Assembly: GCA_963682025.1 (NCBI GenBank)
Contig: OY821519.1
Span: 99,700,585-99,764,584 of the forward strand
DNA: 64,000 nt
Reading direction: 5' to 3'
From: Cordilura impudica
Taxonomy: Eukaryota > Arthropoda > Insecta > Diptera > Scathophagidae
Of this stretch, positions 43,953 through 54,406 are shown piece after piece (position 1 is the stretch's first letter; each line of letters starts with the position of its first letter). The translations under genes and the position numbers were made by a program. The notes below the pieces were generated by a model. The model worked only from the letters and a program-made list of their open reading frames with translations, made no database searches and was not told where the DNA came from.

Positions 43953-46601
43953 TATGTGGGGAGTTTCATGTCAAGTGCACCAACTTTTGAAACCGATGTC
44001 TTCCGATCGGGATGAAATTTGCACCAAGGTTAGTCCCATTGGATAGTAGTTTAGACACAATTTTTCAATAAGATCGGTCCAGTTCTCTCTGAGTTAGAGG
44101 GGATCAAAATTTGACATTTTGGCCAAACAGGTGTTTTTTCTCATCCATGTAACTTATTACCTATTGTTCTTAGAAATTTTTCTCCCAAAGAGTTTAGATA
44201 GCTATTTCTTCAATATTTAGGAAAAAAATACTTTAAAAAAAATTTTGTAGACTTTTTTTTTGCTAAATTAAAGCATTTTTTGCCTTTTTTTTCAAAAAGG
44301 GCATTTTTTTTTTTTTTTTCATAAGAAAGCTTGGGATTTTTCCTTTAAGAGCTATTTGGTAGCTTAGTGGGATGGGAGTGGGATATCTATCAAAATAAAT
44401 GTTTTGTAACTCAAGACAACGGTTTTTCAATTTTTCACAAATGCACTATTTTGAATTTTTTCCTATTTGTGTGTAAAACCTTACAAATAAAACTTATACT
44501 GAGAAACTAGACAAATTAACCTTTCCGAAGGTATGTAACATACCTTCATAACATAACAGAAGAGAATGGTTATCTGTAACCTGAAAGAGTTATTTGCAAC
44601 ATTTCAATCTGAACACGAGGATGTTAGAATTGGCTTCACGAAATTAACCCAAATGAGGCCAAAACATTGCGTTTTGGCAGAAAGCAGCGGAACTCACACA
44701 GTATGCGTTTGCATTTACCATGAAAATGTTAAACTGATGTTGAAGGAAATCAACTTAAAGTATTTAACAGATAATTCGGCAGAAGATTTACACGATTACC
44801 GCGATTGCCTTAAATTGACTATGTGTCCTAATGCAACAACTTCTTGCCACTTAGGTGAATGTACCAATTGCCCGAAAACCACATTCATCAAAGAAAATTT
44901 AATCAACTCTTTAGATCGAGAATATATAGAGGAGGTCAAAGTTGATTCTGGGATTCAGACTGACAGATGCACATTGAAAACAATCATTTTAAATGTGGAT
45001 GATTTTGTGGAAGAAATGTGTACAGGATTGCTAAACTTGAGAAACCATGACTTTCAAGGATTTGAACATAAATTTGAAGTCTGGTGAATTCGTTATTTCA
45101 TATGATTTCGCAGAAAACTATAAATATGTTCTTCAGGATGCCATACAAGCATTCCACTTCAATAACGACCAAGCAACTATATTCACAGTAGTTATTTACT
45201 ACATGAAAGATGAAAAACTGGAACACAAAAGTATGGCAATCATATCCGACGATTTAAAACATGATACCGTTGCAGTTTATGAATACCAGAAGAGAATACT
45301 AAAATTTCTAAAATCTAAATTTACAGTAAAGAAGGTATACTACGTTTCGGACGGAGCTCGTCAACATTTTAAAAACAACAGTAGCTTGGCAAATCTTATG
45401 GCCCATGAAAAAGGTTTTGGAATGCCAGCTGAGTGGCATTTTCATCCTACTGCTCATGGTAAAGGAGCATGTGATGGTATTGGAGCAAACCTTAAAAGAA
45501 ATGCAGCGAAGTATAGCCTCCAGTGCTCTCATCAAGATCGCATCTTAGATGGGACTGCTTTATTCCATTGAGCAAAGAGTTATTGTAAAGAAACTAAAAT
45601 AGTTTTTAGTAGCAAAGAGGATCATCAGGAAACATTGAAAACACTGAAGAGCAGATTCGATGCTGCGGTAACAATCGATGGCACCGACCAATACCATGCT
45701 TTTATACCGCGACAAAAAAAGCTGGATGAAAGACTGGATATTTAAAAATTTACAAAACTTAAATACTTTATCAGCTACAATAAATTAAGTATAAAAATAG
45801 TTATGATATAAATGGATCTAATGCAATTAAGATTAAATTTTAATAAATTATTTATCTTTTAATTTTTAATATTATTATTATTATACATTAATTTAATTAT
45901 TATTAAAAATAAATAAAAAATAATAATTTTTCAACATTTCTATAAAAAAAAAGCGATTTTTTTCCTGAGGTTAACATATTCTGGGTATTACAGTATCGAG
46001 GGTATAAAATTTTAGTTAGGTATGTTATATACCTTCGGAAAGTTTAGTTTTTCTAGTTTCTCAGTATAAGTTTTATTTGCAAGGTTTTAGACACAAATAG
46101 GAAAAAATTCAAAATAGTGCATTTGTGAAAAATTTAAAAACCGTTGTCTTGAGTTACAAAACATTTATTTTCATAGATATCCCACTCCCATCCCACTAAG
46201 CTACCAAAAAGCTCTTAAAGGAAAAATCCTAAACTTTCTTATAAAAAAAAAATGCCCTTTTTGATTCAAAAGGCAAAAAATGCTTTGATTTAGCAAAAAA
46301 AAGTCTAAAAAAATTTTTTTTTAAAGTATTTTTTCCGAAATATTGAAGAAACAGCTATCTAAACTCTTTGGGAGAAAATTTTCTAAGAACAATAGGTAAT
46401 AAGTTACATGGATGAGAAAAAACACCTGTTTGGCCAAAATGTCAAATTTTGATCCCCTCTAACTCAGAGAGATCTGGACCGATCTTGTTGAAAAATTGTG
46501 TCTAAGCTACTATCTAATAGGACTAACCTTGGCGCAAATTTCATCCCGATCGGAAGACATCGGTTTCAAAAGTTGCTGCACTTGACATGAAATCCCCCAT
46601 A
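43953..46601 (+). mobile_element. Long-TIR (TATGGG) DNA transposon, copy 2
   Basis: 2,649 bp. The left arm begins TATGTGGGGAGTTTCATG (two or three changes from copy 1), and the right arm ends in the inverted TATGGGGGATTTCATG at 46601. TATA lies on both sides (43949-43952 and 46602-46605). Arms are about 590 bp and end internally in a perfect palindrome, GAAGGTATGTAACATACCTTC without its central base (about 44527-44547). The gene is on the plus strand and is the best-preserved copy. Confidence 0.92.
44566..45745 (+). pseudogene. Unclassified transposase-like protein (catalytic part), copy 2
   Basis: The frame 44566-45087 has VICNLKELFATFQSEHEDV, MRPKHCVLAESSGTHTVCVC, YLTDNSAEDLHDYRDCLKL and a Cys cluster (MCPNAT...CHLGECTNCPK). 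A one-frame shift near 45060 leads to 45047-45571: VISYDFAENYKYVLQDAIQ, NNDQATIFTVVIYYMKDEK, AIISDDLKHDTVAVYEY, VYYVSDGARQHFKNNSSL and HGKGACDGIGANLKR. A TGA at 45569-45571 (Trp in copy 1) ends the frame, but similarity continues to TIDGTDQYHAFIPRQKK near 45710. The spaced Asp motifs (DFAENY, SDGARQHFKN, CDGIGANLKR) look like an RNase H-like DDE core. Similar multi-copy proteins of unknown function occur in other invertebrates, but I cannot name the superfamily. Confidence 0.75.
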
Positions 46602-46729
46602 TATAGATTAAAAAAACATTGGAAGACAAAAATTTAATGAAAAAATAATATTTCCTAGAATTTGCACTCGAATTTCGAGTGCTGGGCTATACTAGTATAT
46701 TTTAAAATGCAACAGATCTTCTCCTTCAA

Positions 46730-46960
46730 ATCACATATAACATAATGCCTATAAAACGAAAGTACCTGCAATAACAAAATAAGTTATCTTTACCAACCAA
46801 AGTGTTTATAGAATTTATTAAACAAATTTATTGTAGACAACAAAATTAAAACCAGTATAGCATGAATGAAGCCCAATTACAACAGCTAATTCTATTCTAA
46901 CAATATATTTTAAACGGAAAATATGTCAACTTACTAATTGTAACAAATTATTGGTAAGTA
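46730..46960. repeat. Dispersed repeat, copy B
   Basis: It shares ordered blocks with 31440-31700 (ATTAAAACCA, CTAATTCTATTCTAACAA, TTGTAACAAATTATTGGT). No coding potential. Confidence 0.5.
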
Positions 46961-47260
46961 TAAGAAAAACGATTTTTGTAACCAGAATTATAGGATTTGG
47001 TTATAATAAAAGAAAACCATAATTTTACCTTGTTGTAACCGAAAGGAAATTGCATGATCAAATTCTAATGCTACCCCAAAAAAAAAATTATTAAACGATA
47101 AGCCCAACTGAATATTCATTTTATTTATTATTTGGAGAAAATATATAAAATATATATAATATAAAATATATAATATATATAAAATAATATTTGAAAATTT
47201 TATTAATTTTGTTAAAATTTGTATTTTTATTATTACTTTATTTTCTAAAAATCTATACTA
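46961..47260. other. AT microsatellite and spacer
   Basis: It contains TATATAAAATATA-type repeats at about 47135-47190. The last 70 bp before the pogo-like element resemble sequence at 54430-54500 beyond the Foldback-like element. Confidence 0.45.
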
Positions 47261-47807
47261 CAGTAGACGCTCACAAATTGAACCACTTGTTTTTTGGGGT
47301 GGTTCTAATTAATTTCTGGACGGTTTTTTTATTTGTTTTTAAAACAGAAAAAAGGTTAAATAAATATAATAAATATAACTTTTATTGTTTTTTAATGTAA
47401 TCTGTTACTGTAATCTGTTAATTTAATCTGTTTTTTTTTTTTTTGGTTCCTTAAGAAATTAAATAACGATTTCATTCCGAATAGCCAAAATATTACTCAT
47501 GTGCTGAGATAACTCTTTCTTCTTGCACCCCTTAATCAAGTTGTTTGCACTTTCGACAGCTACGGAATAAGAAATAGCGCGTCCGGAGTCAACGATTTCA
47601 TCTTGGTCCGCGTCCACGTCAGCGGTGGAGAGTTCGATTTCATCGAGTTCTGCCTCGTTCAAATCTTGATTCCATTTTTCGATTTCTTCTAGAAGCATTG
47701 AATTATTTGGATCAAGCCGCAAAGCTACTGTCGCATTGGGGGGGAAAAATGCAACTATGTTTCCGTCGTCACTTTGGAGCTGTTCAACCGTTACATGAAC
47801 GGAGCAG

Positions 47808-48885
47808 TTTTTTTTTTTTTTTTTTTTTTTATTAAGTCTATGGTAAAACCTTACAGACTGTTAAGTATAATACAGAGAAAAAAAAAATATAATATATACA
47901 AATCCTTAAATCAAAAATTTGAGATTATGTATTTAAAAATAATATACATAATATTGCGTTTAATAATATCATCATTTAAAGAAAAATCAATTAAATTGTA
48001 TAGATCATTGAAATCATGGCAAATTCTTCTAAATGGATCAGAATCGGCAAACTTTTGACGACAGATTGGGATAAACAGTGGAGTGTAAAAACGTGTTGAC
48101 CGTGCCGGAACGTTCATGGAGATGTTGTCCATAAGAAAGTTTGAGCATATGTCGCCTCGAATTAAGTTAAATAAAAACATAACATTAAGCATTGTTCTTC
48201 GGCTTTTTAAAGACGGCAGTTTAATTTGAGAAAGTCTAATTGTATATGATGGCAGATTGACAAAACTTGGATAAGAACGTCATAAGCAGAAAAGGAGAAA
48301 TTGCTTCTGGACCGATTCAATTTTGGCACTGCGAATATTAGATAGTGGATCCCAAATAACAGACCCGAATTCTAAAATTGGTCTTACTAGGGAGATGTAT
48401 AGTTGTTTGGTAACTGTAGGGTCATTTAATTCCTTTGCCCATCTTTTAGTGAAGGCCAGTACACCACGTGCTTTAATAATTATCATCCAGGATTTTATTT
48501 ACTTGCTCCAACTGGTAATCTCCAAATTTGTAACAACCAAATTCACCTAATTTTCTAGTAAAGTGCATGTATTTGCAGTTTTTTAAATTTAATTCCATTA
48601 AATTTATGTGGCACCATCTATAAAAATTATTTAGATCATGTTGTAAGTGAATTTGTTCACAATAATTCTTATAGCTTAAGAAAATCTTGACATCATCAGC
48701 ATACATAAGAACATTTGAGGCTTTTATTATACTTGGTAGATCATTTATAAAAAGAGTAAATAAAATTGGTCCAAGATGACTTCCTTGAGGCACACCAGAT
48801 TTAACTATAATATTTTTTGAAGTAGTATTATTAAAATAAACACGTTGATTTCTGTTGATCAAGTAAGATTTTATCCAGCTGTAAA
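47808..48885 (-). mobile_element. 5'-truncated jockey-like copy related to J1
   Basis: A 23-bp T-run at 47808-47830 is the poly(A) tail of a minus-strand element. Then ATTAAGTCTATGGTAAAACC resembles the J1 3' end (TTATTCAGTCTATGGAATCA). It is truncated in the RT palm near 48885 and inserted in the pogo-like transposase gene. No exact target duplication was found. Confidence 0.85.
47911..48885 (-). pseudogene. Jockey-like RT C-terminal half (J1 relative)
   Basis: Starting at SWIKSYLINRNQRVYFNNT near 48885: KSGVPQGSHLGPILFTLFIN, ASNVLMYADDVKIF (intact YADD), then a deletion, ARGVLAFTKRWAKEL, LYISLVRPILEFGSVIWDPL, ESVQKQFLLFCL and the C-terminal DPFRRICHDFNDLYNLIDF. These match J1 (TGVLGFTKRWAKEF, NPLRRICDEFNMLYQFIDF). 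Frameshifts disable it. Confidence 0.82.
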
Positions 48886-48924
48886 GCCTTCGGCGGCAGA
48901 GTTTTCTTAAGAGAAGCGTTTTAC

Positions 48925-48986
48925 CTAGAAGGCAAAAATACAGTCATAACAACTTGAAAAGATATACATTCACTTGTTTACCTTAC
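48925..48986 (-). other. Intron in second pogo-like transposase
   Basis: Minus strand GTAAGG ... CCTTCTAG, 62 bp, between IFIKE and V. It is at the same protein position as the intron at 12212-12282. Confidence 0.6.
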
Positions 48987-49849
48987 CTCTTTAATAAATA
49001 TCTGATGAAACCACTGATGAAAGATACGCGACGTCATCAAAGCATTATTTGAAAAATCGTAGTGAAGTAAACAACGAAAGAACAATCTACTTTCATCGGA
49101 ATTATATGTATATTTGTGCTTCGGCCAGTCCCATTTTAGTAACTTTGTTGCGAAAAGTTTGTATGAACGGAGCAATGGACTCGATGTTACTGGAAAGTAT
49201 TTCGCCACAAATTTTTAAATATCGAATGCCATGACGACGTTTAAATTTTGCAAACCATCCATCGTTTGCATTAAACGCACTTTCATTTTTATCAGGATAA
49301 AGTTCGCTGAAAATTTGTTTAGCCTTTGCCCTTAATATTGGTCCAGTCAAAGTGCAGTTTTTCTTTCGTTGAATTAAAAACCATGCATTTTTTCCATTTC
49401 CGGATATTCAGCAGCATGCAGACCTTTCTTTCTTGCAACTTGATAAGTACTAGCGACTGCACCCAAAATCAATTTTTTCTTGGATTTGATGTAGCTGATT
49501 GCAGACTTCACAACTCCAAAATACTGAGCTATTCGACTAGCTTGTACACCATGTGTACAATTACGTTTATGTGACATTTTTTAAATAACCTTCACTTTAT
49601 GATTGCAAACATGTGTATGAGTCACGAGGAGCTTTATTCAGGGAAACCCCATACATGCATTTATCTCTTCTTATTTTCAAGGCTCTTTCACAATGAAAGA
49701 GCAAAAGAAATTGAAATACTTAAAGCTAGTTTTTGTATGCATATGGAAAAATTCAATTCGTTCAATAATTAGAACTAAAAGTTCTAATTTTAGAACGTTC
49801 AATACTTTAAAAAATTTTTGAGAGTTCTAATTTGTGAGCTTCTACTGTA

Positions 49850-50063
49850 ATATAATAAAGAGCTAATGTGTGTTTGTTTGTAGGAGATAATCTCCGCAAC
49901 TACTCATCTGATCTTCCTGAAATTTTCACAGAGTCGTACTGCGGATATGGGAAGTGCTATAGGCTATAATATTTTTTAAATATTTTTAGTGGGCGTGGCA
50001 CCTCCCATACAAAACAAATTTTTAATATCACATATATTGTGCACTATGATAGAGAGAGCTTTG
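49850..50063 (+). mobile_element. Helitron 5' body fragment (left of RTE insertion)
   Basis: AGCTAATGTGTGTTTGTTTG followed by 'CTCCGCAACTACTCATCTGATC' and the GTGGGCGTGGCACCTCC and AGAGAGAGCTTTG blocks matches the Helitron body at 22400-23170. It continues on the other side of the RTE element at 53436. Confidence 0.7.
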
Positions 50064-50193
50064 CAATTTGTGTGATATATATATATTATGTCCTGTGGTT
50101 CCTATAAGGAACAAAGGGCCACAACGAACTCCTTCCATTCGGTCCTATTTGATGCTAGGTGTATGATTTCCCTCCAGCTTAGCCCACTTTGGA

Positions 50194-53083
50194 TTACTTC
50201 AGCTTCGAGTTGACGCCTCCAGGAGTGCGACGGGCGTCCAACTCTACGTGTATTTCCATGGGGATTCCAGCAGTTGTAGTAGGGTCGCCTTGTGGTCTAC
50301 GGAGTGCGTGACCAATCCAGCGCCATTTTCGGTTAAGGATCTCGATGTTGATTGGACTTTGATTTGTTTTTGACCACAGTTGAGTGTTTGATATGGTGTT
50401 TGGCCAGAATATCTTGAGGATCCTTCGTAGACTTCGGTTAACAAACACCTGTATGGCGTTTATTTCACGTGATGTTGTGTTCCATGACTCACAACCGTAA
50501 AGGAGCACCGATTTGACACACGAATTGAAAATGCTGATCTTAGTGTGCTTTGAGATAGCAGTTAACAAACACCTGTATGGCGTTTATTTCACGTGATGTT
50601 GTGTTCCATGACTCACAACCGTAAAGGAGCACCGATTTGACACACGAATTGAAAATGCTGATCTTAGTGTGCTTTGAGATAGCAGTAGATTTCCATACAG
50701 GGCGGAGCATACCGTATCCCTGGTTGGCCTTTGACATTCTATAGGCGACGTCATTGCTGCAGCCGCCAATATGAGTTAAAATGCTACCAAGATAGCAAAA
50801 CGACCTTACTTCCTCTAGTTCAACATCCTGTATTTTAAATCTGCTATTATTAACGGTGTTGCAGCGCATTACCTTACTCTTTTGCAGCTTCGGTTTCAAG
50901 AGACTTAAGTTTAGCTGACATATGCCGATAGCTGTGAGACAGAACACAAATATCATCTGCGTACTCCAGACTCTCTAGTTATTGCGTGTGTCCCCATCTA
51001 TACCTCTGCTGTCCTGAGTAGCATTGCGCACTATGACGTCTAGGACGATGTTAAAGAGAAGAGGGGATAGTATACATCCCTGGCGCACTCCGGTTACAAC
51101 GTTAAAACTGTTGCTTAGTGCGTTGTCATGGACAACACGACATCTAACATCCTTATGCAGAGCTTGAGTAAGCATGACAATCTTTGGTGGAACACCTTTA
51201 CACGCGGGAGCACTCCATATCGCATCGTGGCTCAGGGTGTCGAATGATTTCTCAAAATCTATAAAGATCATGTACAGGGGGGACTGCCACTCGGCGGACT
51301 GCTCAATAATTATTCGCAAAGTATTTATATGGTCAACACAAGACTTTTGTGGACGAAAGCCAGCCTGCTCAAGCCTGATGTCATCCATTACAGCATCTGA
51401 TATTCTTTCGTTGATAATATGCGCTAAAATCTTATTTACTGCACTAAGAATTGTGATACCTCTCCAGTTCCTGCAATCGGTAAGGTTGCCTTTCTTTGGT
51501 ATGTTGACAATGATACCTTCTTTAAGTTTTGAGTCGAGTTCGAGTGTGAGCCAAAAGTTCTCGATGAGGGGTAGCAGAATGTTCGCTGTTAGTTGGAGTT
51601 CAGCTTTAAGCATTTCAGGGGCTATATTATCGGCACCGGGGGCCTTGTTTGCCTTCAAAGCAATAACAGCGTTTAAAACTTCTGAAATGTCAGGGCATTC
51701 AGTTGAGGTGTCTTGCCTAACTGTGTGGGTTGCGCATGAGCAAATGTTCGAAAGGTTGGATGGAGCGTTTGAAAGCATTGAGGAATAATGACGTCTCTAT
51801 ATTTCCAATTGTTCATTTTTGGATGCTGATAGTTCTCCCTCACTGTTCTTTAGTGGGTTTGTATTAAGGAAATTTTTACCTGTGAGTTTTTTGGTGATTG
51901 CGTAAAGATCCTTGGACCTATGCTCTTCAGATGCTTTTTGGGCATTACGCGCAAGTTCCTCGAGCCATCTTCTCTTGTGATTTCTAGCACTACCCTTCAT
52001 TAGCAAATCGTGACGCCTGTAGACTTCACCTACCGTTATCTTTTCACCGCGTGTTCTAGCTATATTTTGTTTTGCCTTTATTTCCTTTCTTTCCAAAATT
52101 AAATTCCAGGTATCATCAGACATCCACTGTGCTCTTTTGGGGGTCTTGTAACCGATATGTTCCCTGGCAGCATCGTTGAAGTTATTATTTATGTTTTGCC
52201 ACTCTATCACCGGGTGTGCTCGCTGTATAACAAGGCCCCCTTTTAATTCGTCCACGTACTTGTGATGGATTTGAACGTTTTTCAGTTTGCGTACGTCATA
52301 TTTTCGTTCAGCGGATGGTGGTTTACGGATAGCAGCTACCTTTAGGCGAATATTTCCAATTACAAGATGATGGTCTGTTGAACAGTCTGCACCGCGTTTG
52401 GAACGTACGTCCAGAAGAGTCCTGCGCCACGATTTGCTTATAGCAATTTGGTCGATTTGGTTTTCGGTCACTCTGTCTGGCGATACCCACGTTACTTTGT
52501 GGCTAGTTTTGTGGGGAAATATGGTGCCTCCATGCCATGCTGCCCCATTATGGTTTCTCTTCCAGTGTTGTCTGCTCTAATCTGTGCGTTGAAATCACCC
52601 ATGAGTATCACGATATCACCTCGCGGTATTAATGACAGCACTCTATTCAGGTGGCTGTAAAAATTTTCCTTATCCGAAGATTCAGATGTTTCTGTTGGTG
52701 CATAGCACTGCACGCAGGTAAGGTTTCTAGCCCTAGTGCGGAATCTGGCTGTGATAATTCTGTCACCATATGGTTTCCAGTTGATCAGTGCACTACGGGC
52801 TTCCTTGGATAAGAGTAATCCGACTCCGCTCGACCTTGGCTAGTTCGGCGGCTTACCGGAGTATAAAAAAGTAAGGTTTTCGGAGGCATTGAATTCTCCT
52901 GCTTCTGGCCATCTGGTTTCGCACAATCCTAAAAGTAGCAAATTCTCTGCATACTTGGGCCAGTTCAGATGTATCTAGGAGTGTGCGTACGTTCCATGTT
53001 CCTATTCGTGTCATTTTTTTCATGCTAAAGGTCGTCATCTTGGGGATCCGTTGGTAATTATTTGTTGTGGTTTCAGTAATCAT
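50194..53083 (-). pseudogene. RTE ORF (endonuclease-RT), broken
   Basis: From 53083: RIGTWNVRTLLDTSELAQV (endonuclease start), a shift, CYAPTETSESSDKENFY and IVILMGDFNAQI (52713-52492). The next frame, 52471-51797, has STDHHLVIGNIRLKVAAIRK and the linker. The 267-codon RT frame 51778-50975 has NKAPGADNIAPEMLK, TDCRNWRGITILSAVNKILA, LEQAGFRPQKSCVDHI, IFIDFEKSFDTL and TGVRQGCILSPLLFNIVLDV. EYADDICVL follows near 50957 in the next frame. The C-terminus [16 protein letters not shown] (about 50326-50279) is typical of RTE. Frameshifts and a tandem duplication at 50437-50684 disable it. Confidence 0.88.
50437..50684. repeat. Perfect 124-bp tandem duplication in the RTE gene
   Basis: Sequence 50437-50560 is repeated at 50561-50684 without a visible difference. 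124 is not a multiple of three, so it shifts the ORF. The identity implies a recent event. Confidence 0.9.
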
Positions 53084-53435
53084 TGGTGTTTAGGATTGAG
53101 TGACTGATTAGGCCTCCCATCCGATCCTAGTGTTGGGGCTGCCAACAACCTCTAGGCAGGTAAAGGACAGTTGAGTTTCAGTGGATTGCACCTAATTACC
53201 TGAGACGCATCGGTTTTGGAATGCCATTCAGGTTACTCGACTGTGTGCCTTCTCACTCTAGCTGCCGTCAGACGGGTGTCTGAAAGGCATTACCAGGGCA
53301 TACTTGGTATAAGACCGGAAGTAGTGAGCTGCTTGAGAATTTCAAACAGAGGAATCGCTTCTTGCCATCCCAGTTGATGACAGACAGATAGCTTTCCGCA
53401 CAAGTGCACCTCTGTGAAAAACCCAATTTGTGTGA

Positions 53436-53719
53436 GATCACCTATTATTAATGTTAGTAGAAATGCCGGAAAGGAATTACTCAATATAATATATCTCGAG
53501 TACTATGACAGAGACAGCTTTAGAAAATTGTCTTAAGTCTTCTACTTATTATTAACGAGGGTAGTCAGACAAAAATGGGCGAGATCGGACAATGGAGCGT
53601 GGTACCCCCCATACAAAGTAAATATTAAATATCATATATCTAGAGTACTGCAATAGTGAGAGCATTCGAACTCTGCGGGAACCCTTTCATTAAGATGCGG
53701 GTTTGAGCGCACCGGGTTA
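53436..53719 (+). mobile_element. Helitron 5' body fragment (right of RTE insertion)
   Basis: GATCACCTATTATTAATGTT, GGGCGAGATCGGAC and CATATATCT units continue the array of 49850-50063 and match 22540-23170. It ends at the Foldback-like element. Confidence 0.7.
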
Positions 53720-54406
53720 TATCTACACCTTTTCCAATTGTATTTCAGAAAACATCAATTGAATTTCAGAAAGTATCAATTATATTTCAGAAAACATGAA
53801 TTGCATTTCAGAAAGTATCAATTGAATTTCAGAAAACATCAATTGAATTTCAGAAAGTATCAATTGAATTTCAGAAAATATCAATTGAATTTCAGAAGTT
53901 ATCAATTGTATTTCAGAAAACATCAATTGGATTTCAGAAAGTGTCAATTAAATTTCAGAAAGTATCAATTTTATTTCAGAAAACATCAATTGAATTTCAG
54001 AAAGTATCAATTGTATTTCAGAAAACATCAATTGATTTCAGAAATAATCAATTGTATTTCAGAAAACATCAATTGAATTTCATTTATCAATTTCAATTTC
54101 AAGTATCAATTGTATTTCAGAAAACATCAATTGATTTCAGATATAATCAATTGTATTTCAGAAAACATCAATTGAATTTCATTTGATGTTTTCTGAAATA
54201 CATTTGATATTTTCTGAAATTCAATTGATGTTTTCTGAAATACAATTGATACCTTCTGAAATTCAATTGATGTTTTCTGAAATATAATTGACACTTTCTG
54301 AAATTTAATTGATACTTTCTGAAATCCAATTGATGTTTTCTGAAATACAATTGATAACTTCTGAAATTCAATTGATATTTTCTGAAATACAATTGGAAAA
54401 GTTGTA
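53720..54406. mobile_element. Foldback-like palindrome of tandem 21-bp repeats
   Basis: The left arm (53720-54183) is a tandem array of AAAACATCAATTGAATTTCAG-like units. The right arm (54184-54406) is the same array in inverted orientation. The outer ends match inversely (CTACACCTTTTCCAATTG and CAATTGGAAAAGTTGTAG). Each unit has the palindromic core CAATTG. Arms are unequal (about 21 versus about 10 units). Long TIRs built of short tandem repeats are the hallmark of Foldback/Galileo elements, but no transposase or duplication was seen. Confidence 0.75.

Larger units (their letters stand above)
43660..46695 (+). mobile_element. Helitron carrying the long-TIR transposon copy 2
   Basis: The 5' end TCTATATATTAATACGTGAA is at 43660, and the 3' end CTCGAATTTCGAGTGCTGGG ... 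ACTAG followed by T is at 46695. The long-TIR transposon (43953-46601) splits it. The interrupted host sequence (GATTAAAAAAACATTG after the insertion) matches the equivalent place in the Helitron at 18981-19523 (near 19434), which confirms the pre-insertion site. The 5' part (CGGAGGAGTGTG...) differs from the short family, so it may be a longer subfamily. Confidence 0.7.
47459..49577 (-). pseudogene. pogo/Tigger-like transposase, broken
   Basis: Right to left: SRIAQYFGVVKSAISYIKSK (first HTH, 49577-49374), NDGWFAKFKRRHGIRYLKIC (second HTH, 49350-49102), and YNSDESRLFFRCLL (first catalytic Asp, near 49130). An exon end at IFIKE precedes a 62-bp intron, then a short LPPKAL stretch up to the inserted retrotransposon. 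Beyond it, SDDGNIVAFFPPNAT and the acidic C-terminal part (47722-47459) follow. The segment that would hold the second and third catalytic Asp has been lost or interrupted. Shifts also occur near 49360 and 49105. Confidence 0.8.
47261..49847 (-). mobile_element. Second pogo/Tigger-like transposon, with nested jockey-like copy
   Basis: The ends are CAGTAGACGCTCACAAATTG at 47261 and, inverted, CAGTAGAAGCTCACAAATTA at 49847. TA flanks both sides (47259-47260 and 49848-49849). The transposase gene runs on the minus strand, interrupted by a retrotransposon at 47808-48885 and internally deleted. Different terminal sequence from the element at 11162 shows a separate family. Confidence 0.88.
50076..53423 (-). 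mobile_element. RTE-clade non-LTR retrotransposon, near full length
   Basis: A 12-bp target duplication, CAATTTGTGTGA, flanks it at 50064-50075 and 53424-53435. At 3.35 kb it has the compact size of RTE elements, with a TA-rich microsatellite 3' end (50076-50089). The single polyprotein ORF reads on the minus strand but is broken. It lies in a Helitron. GC content is visibly higher than the surrounding DNA. Confidence 0.9.

Noticed and set aside
51174..51788. 204-codon plus-strand frame opposite the RTE RT
   Set aside because: A shadow of the minus-strand RTE frame with full RT motifs.
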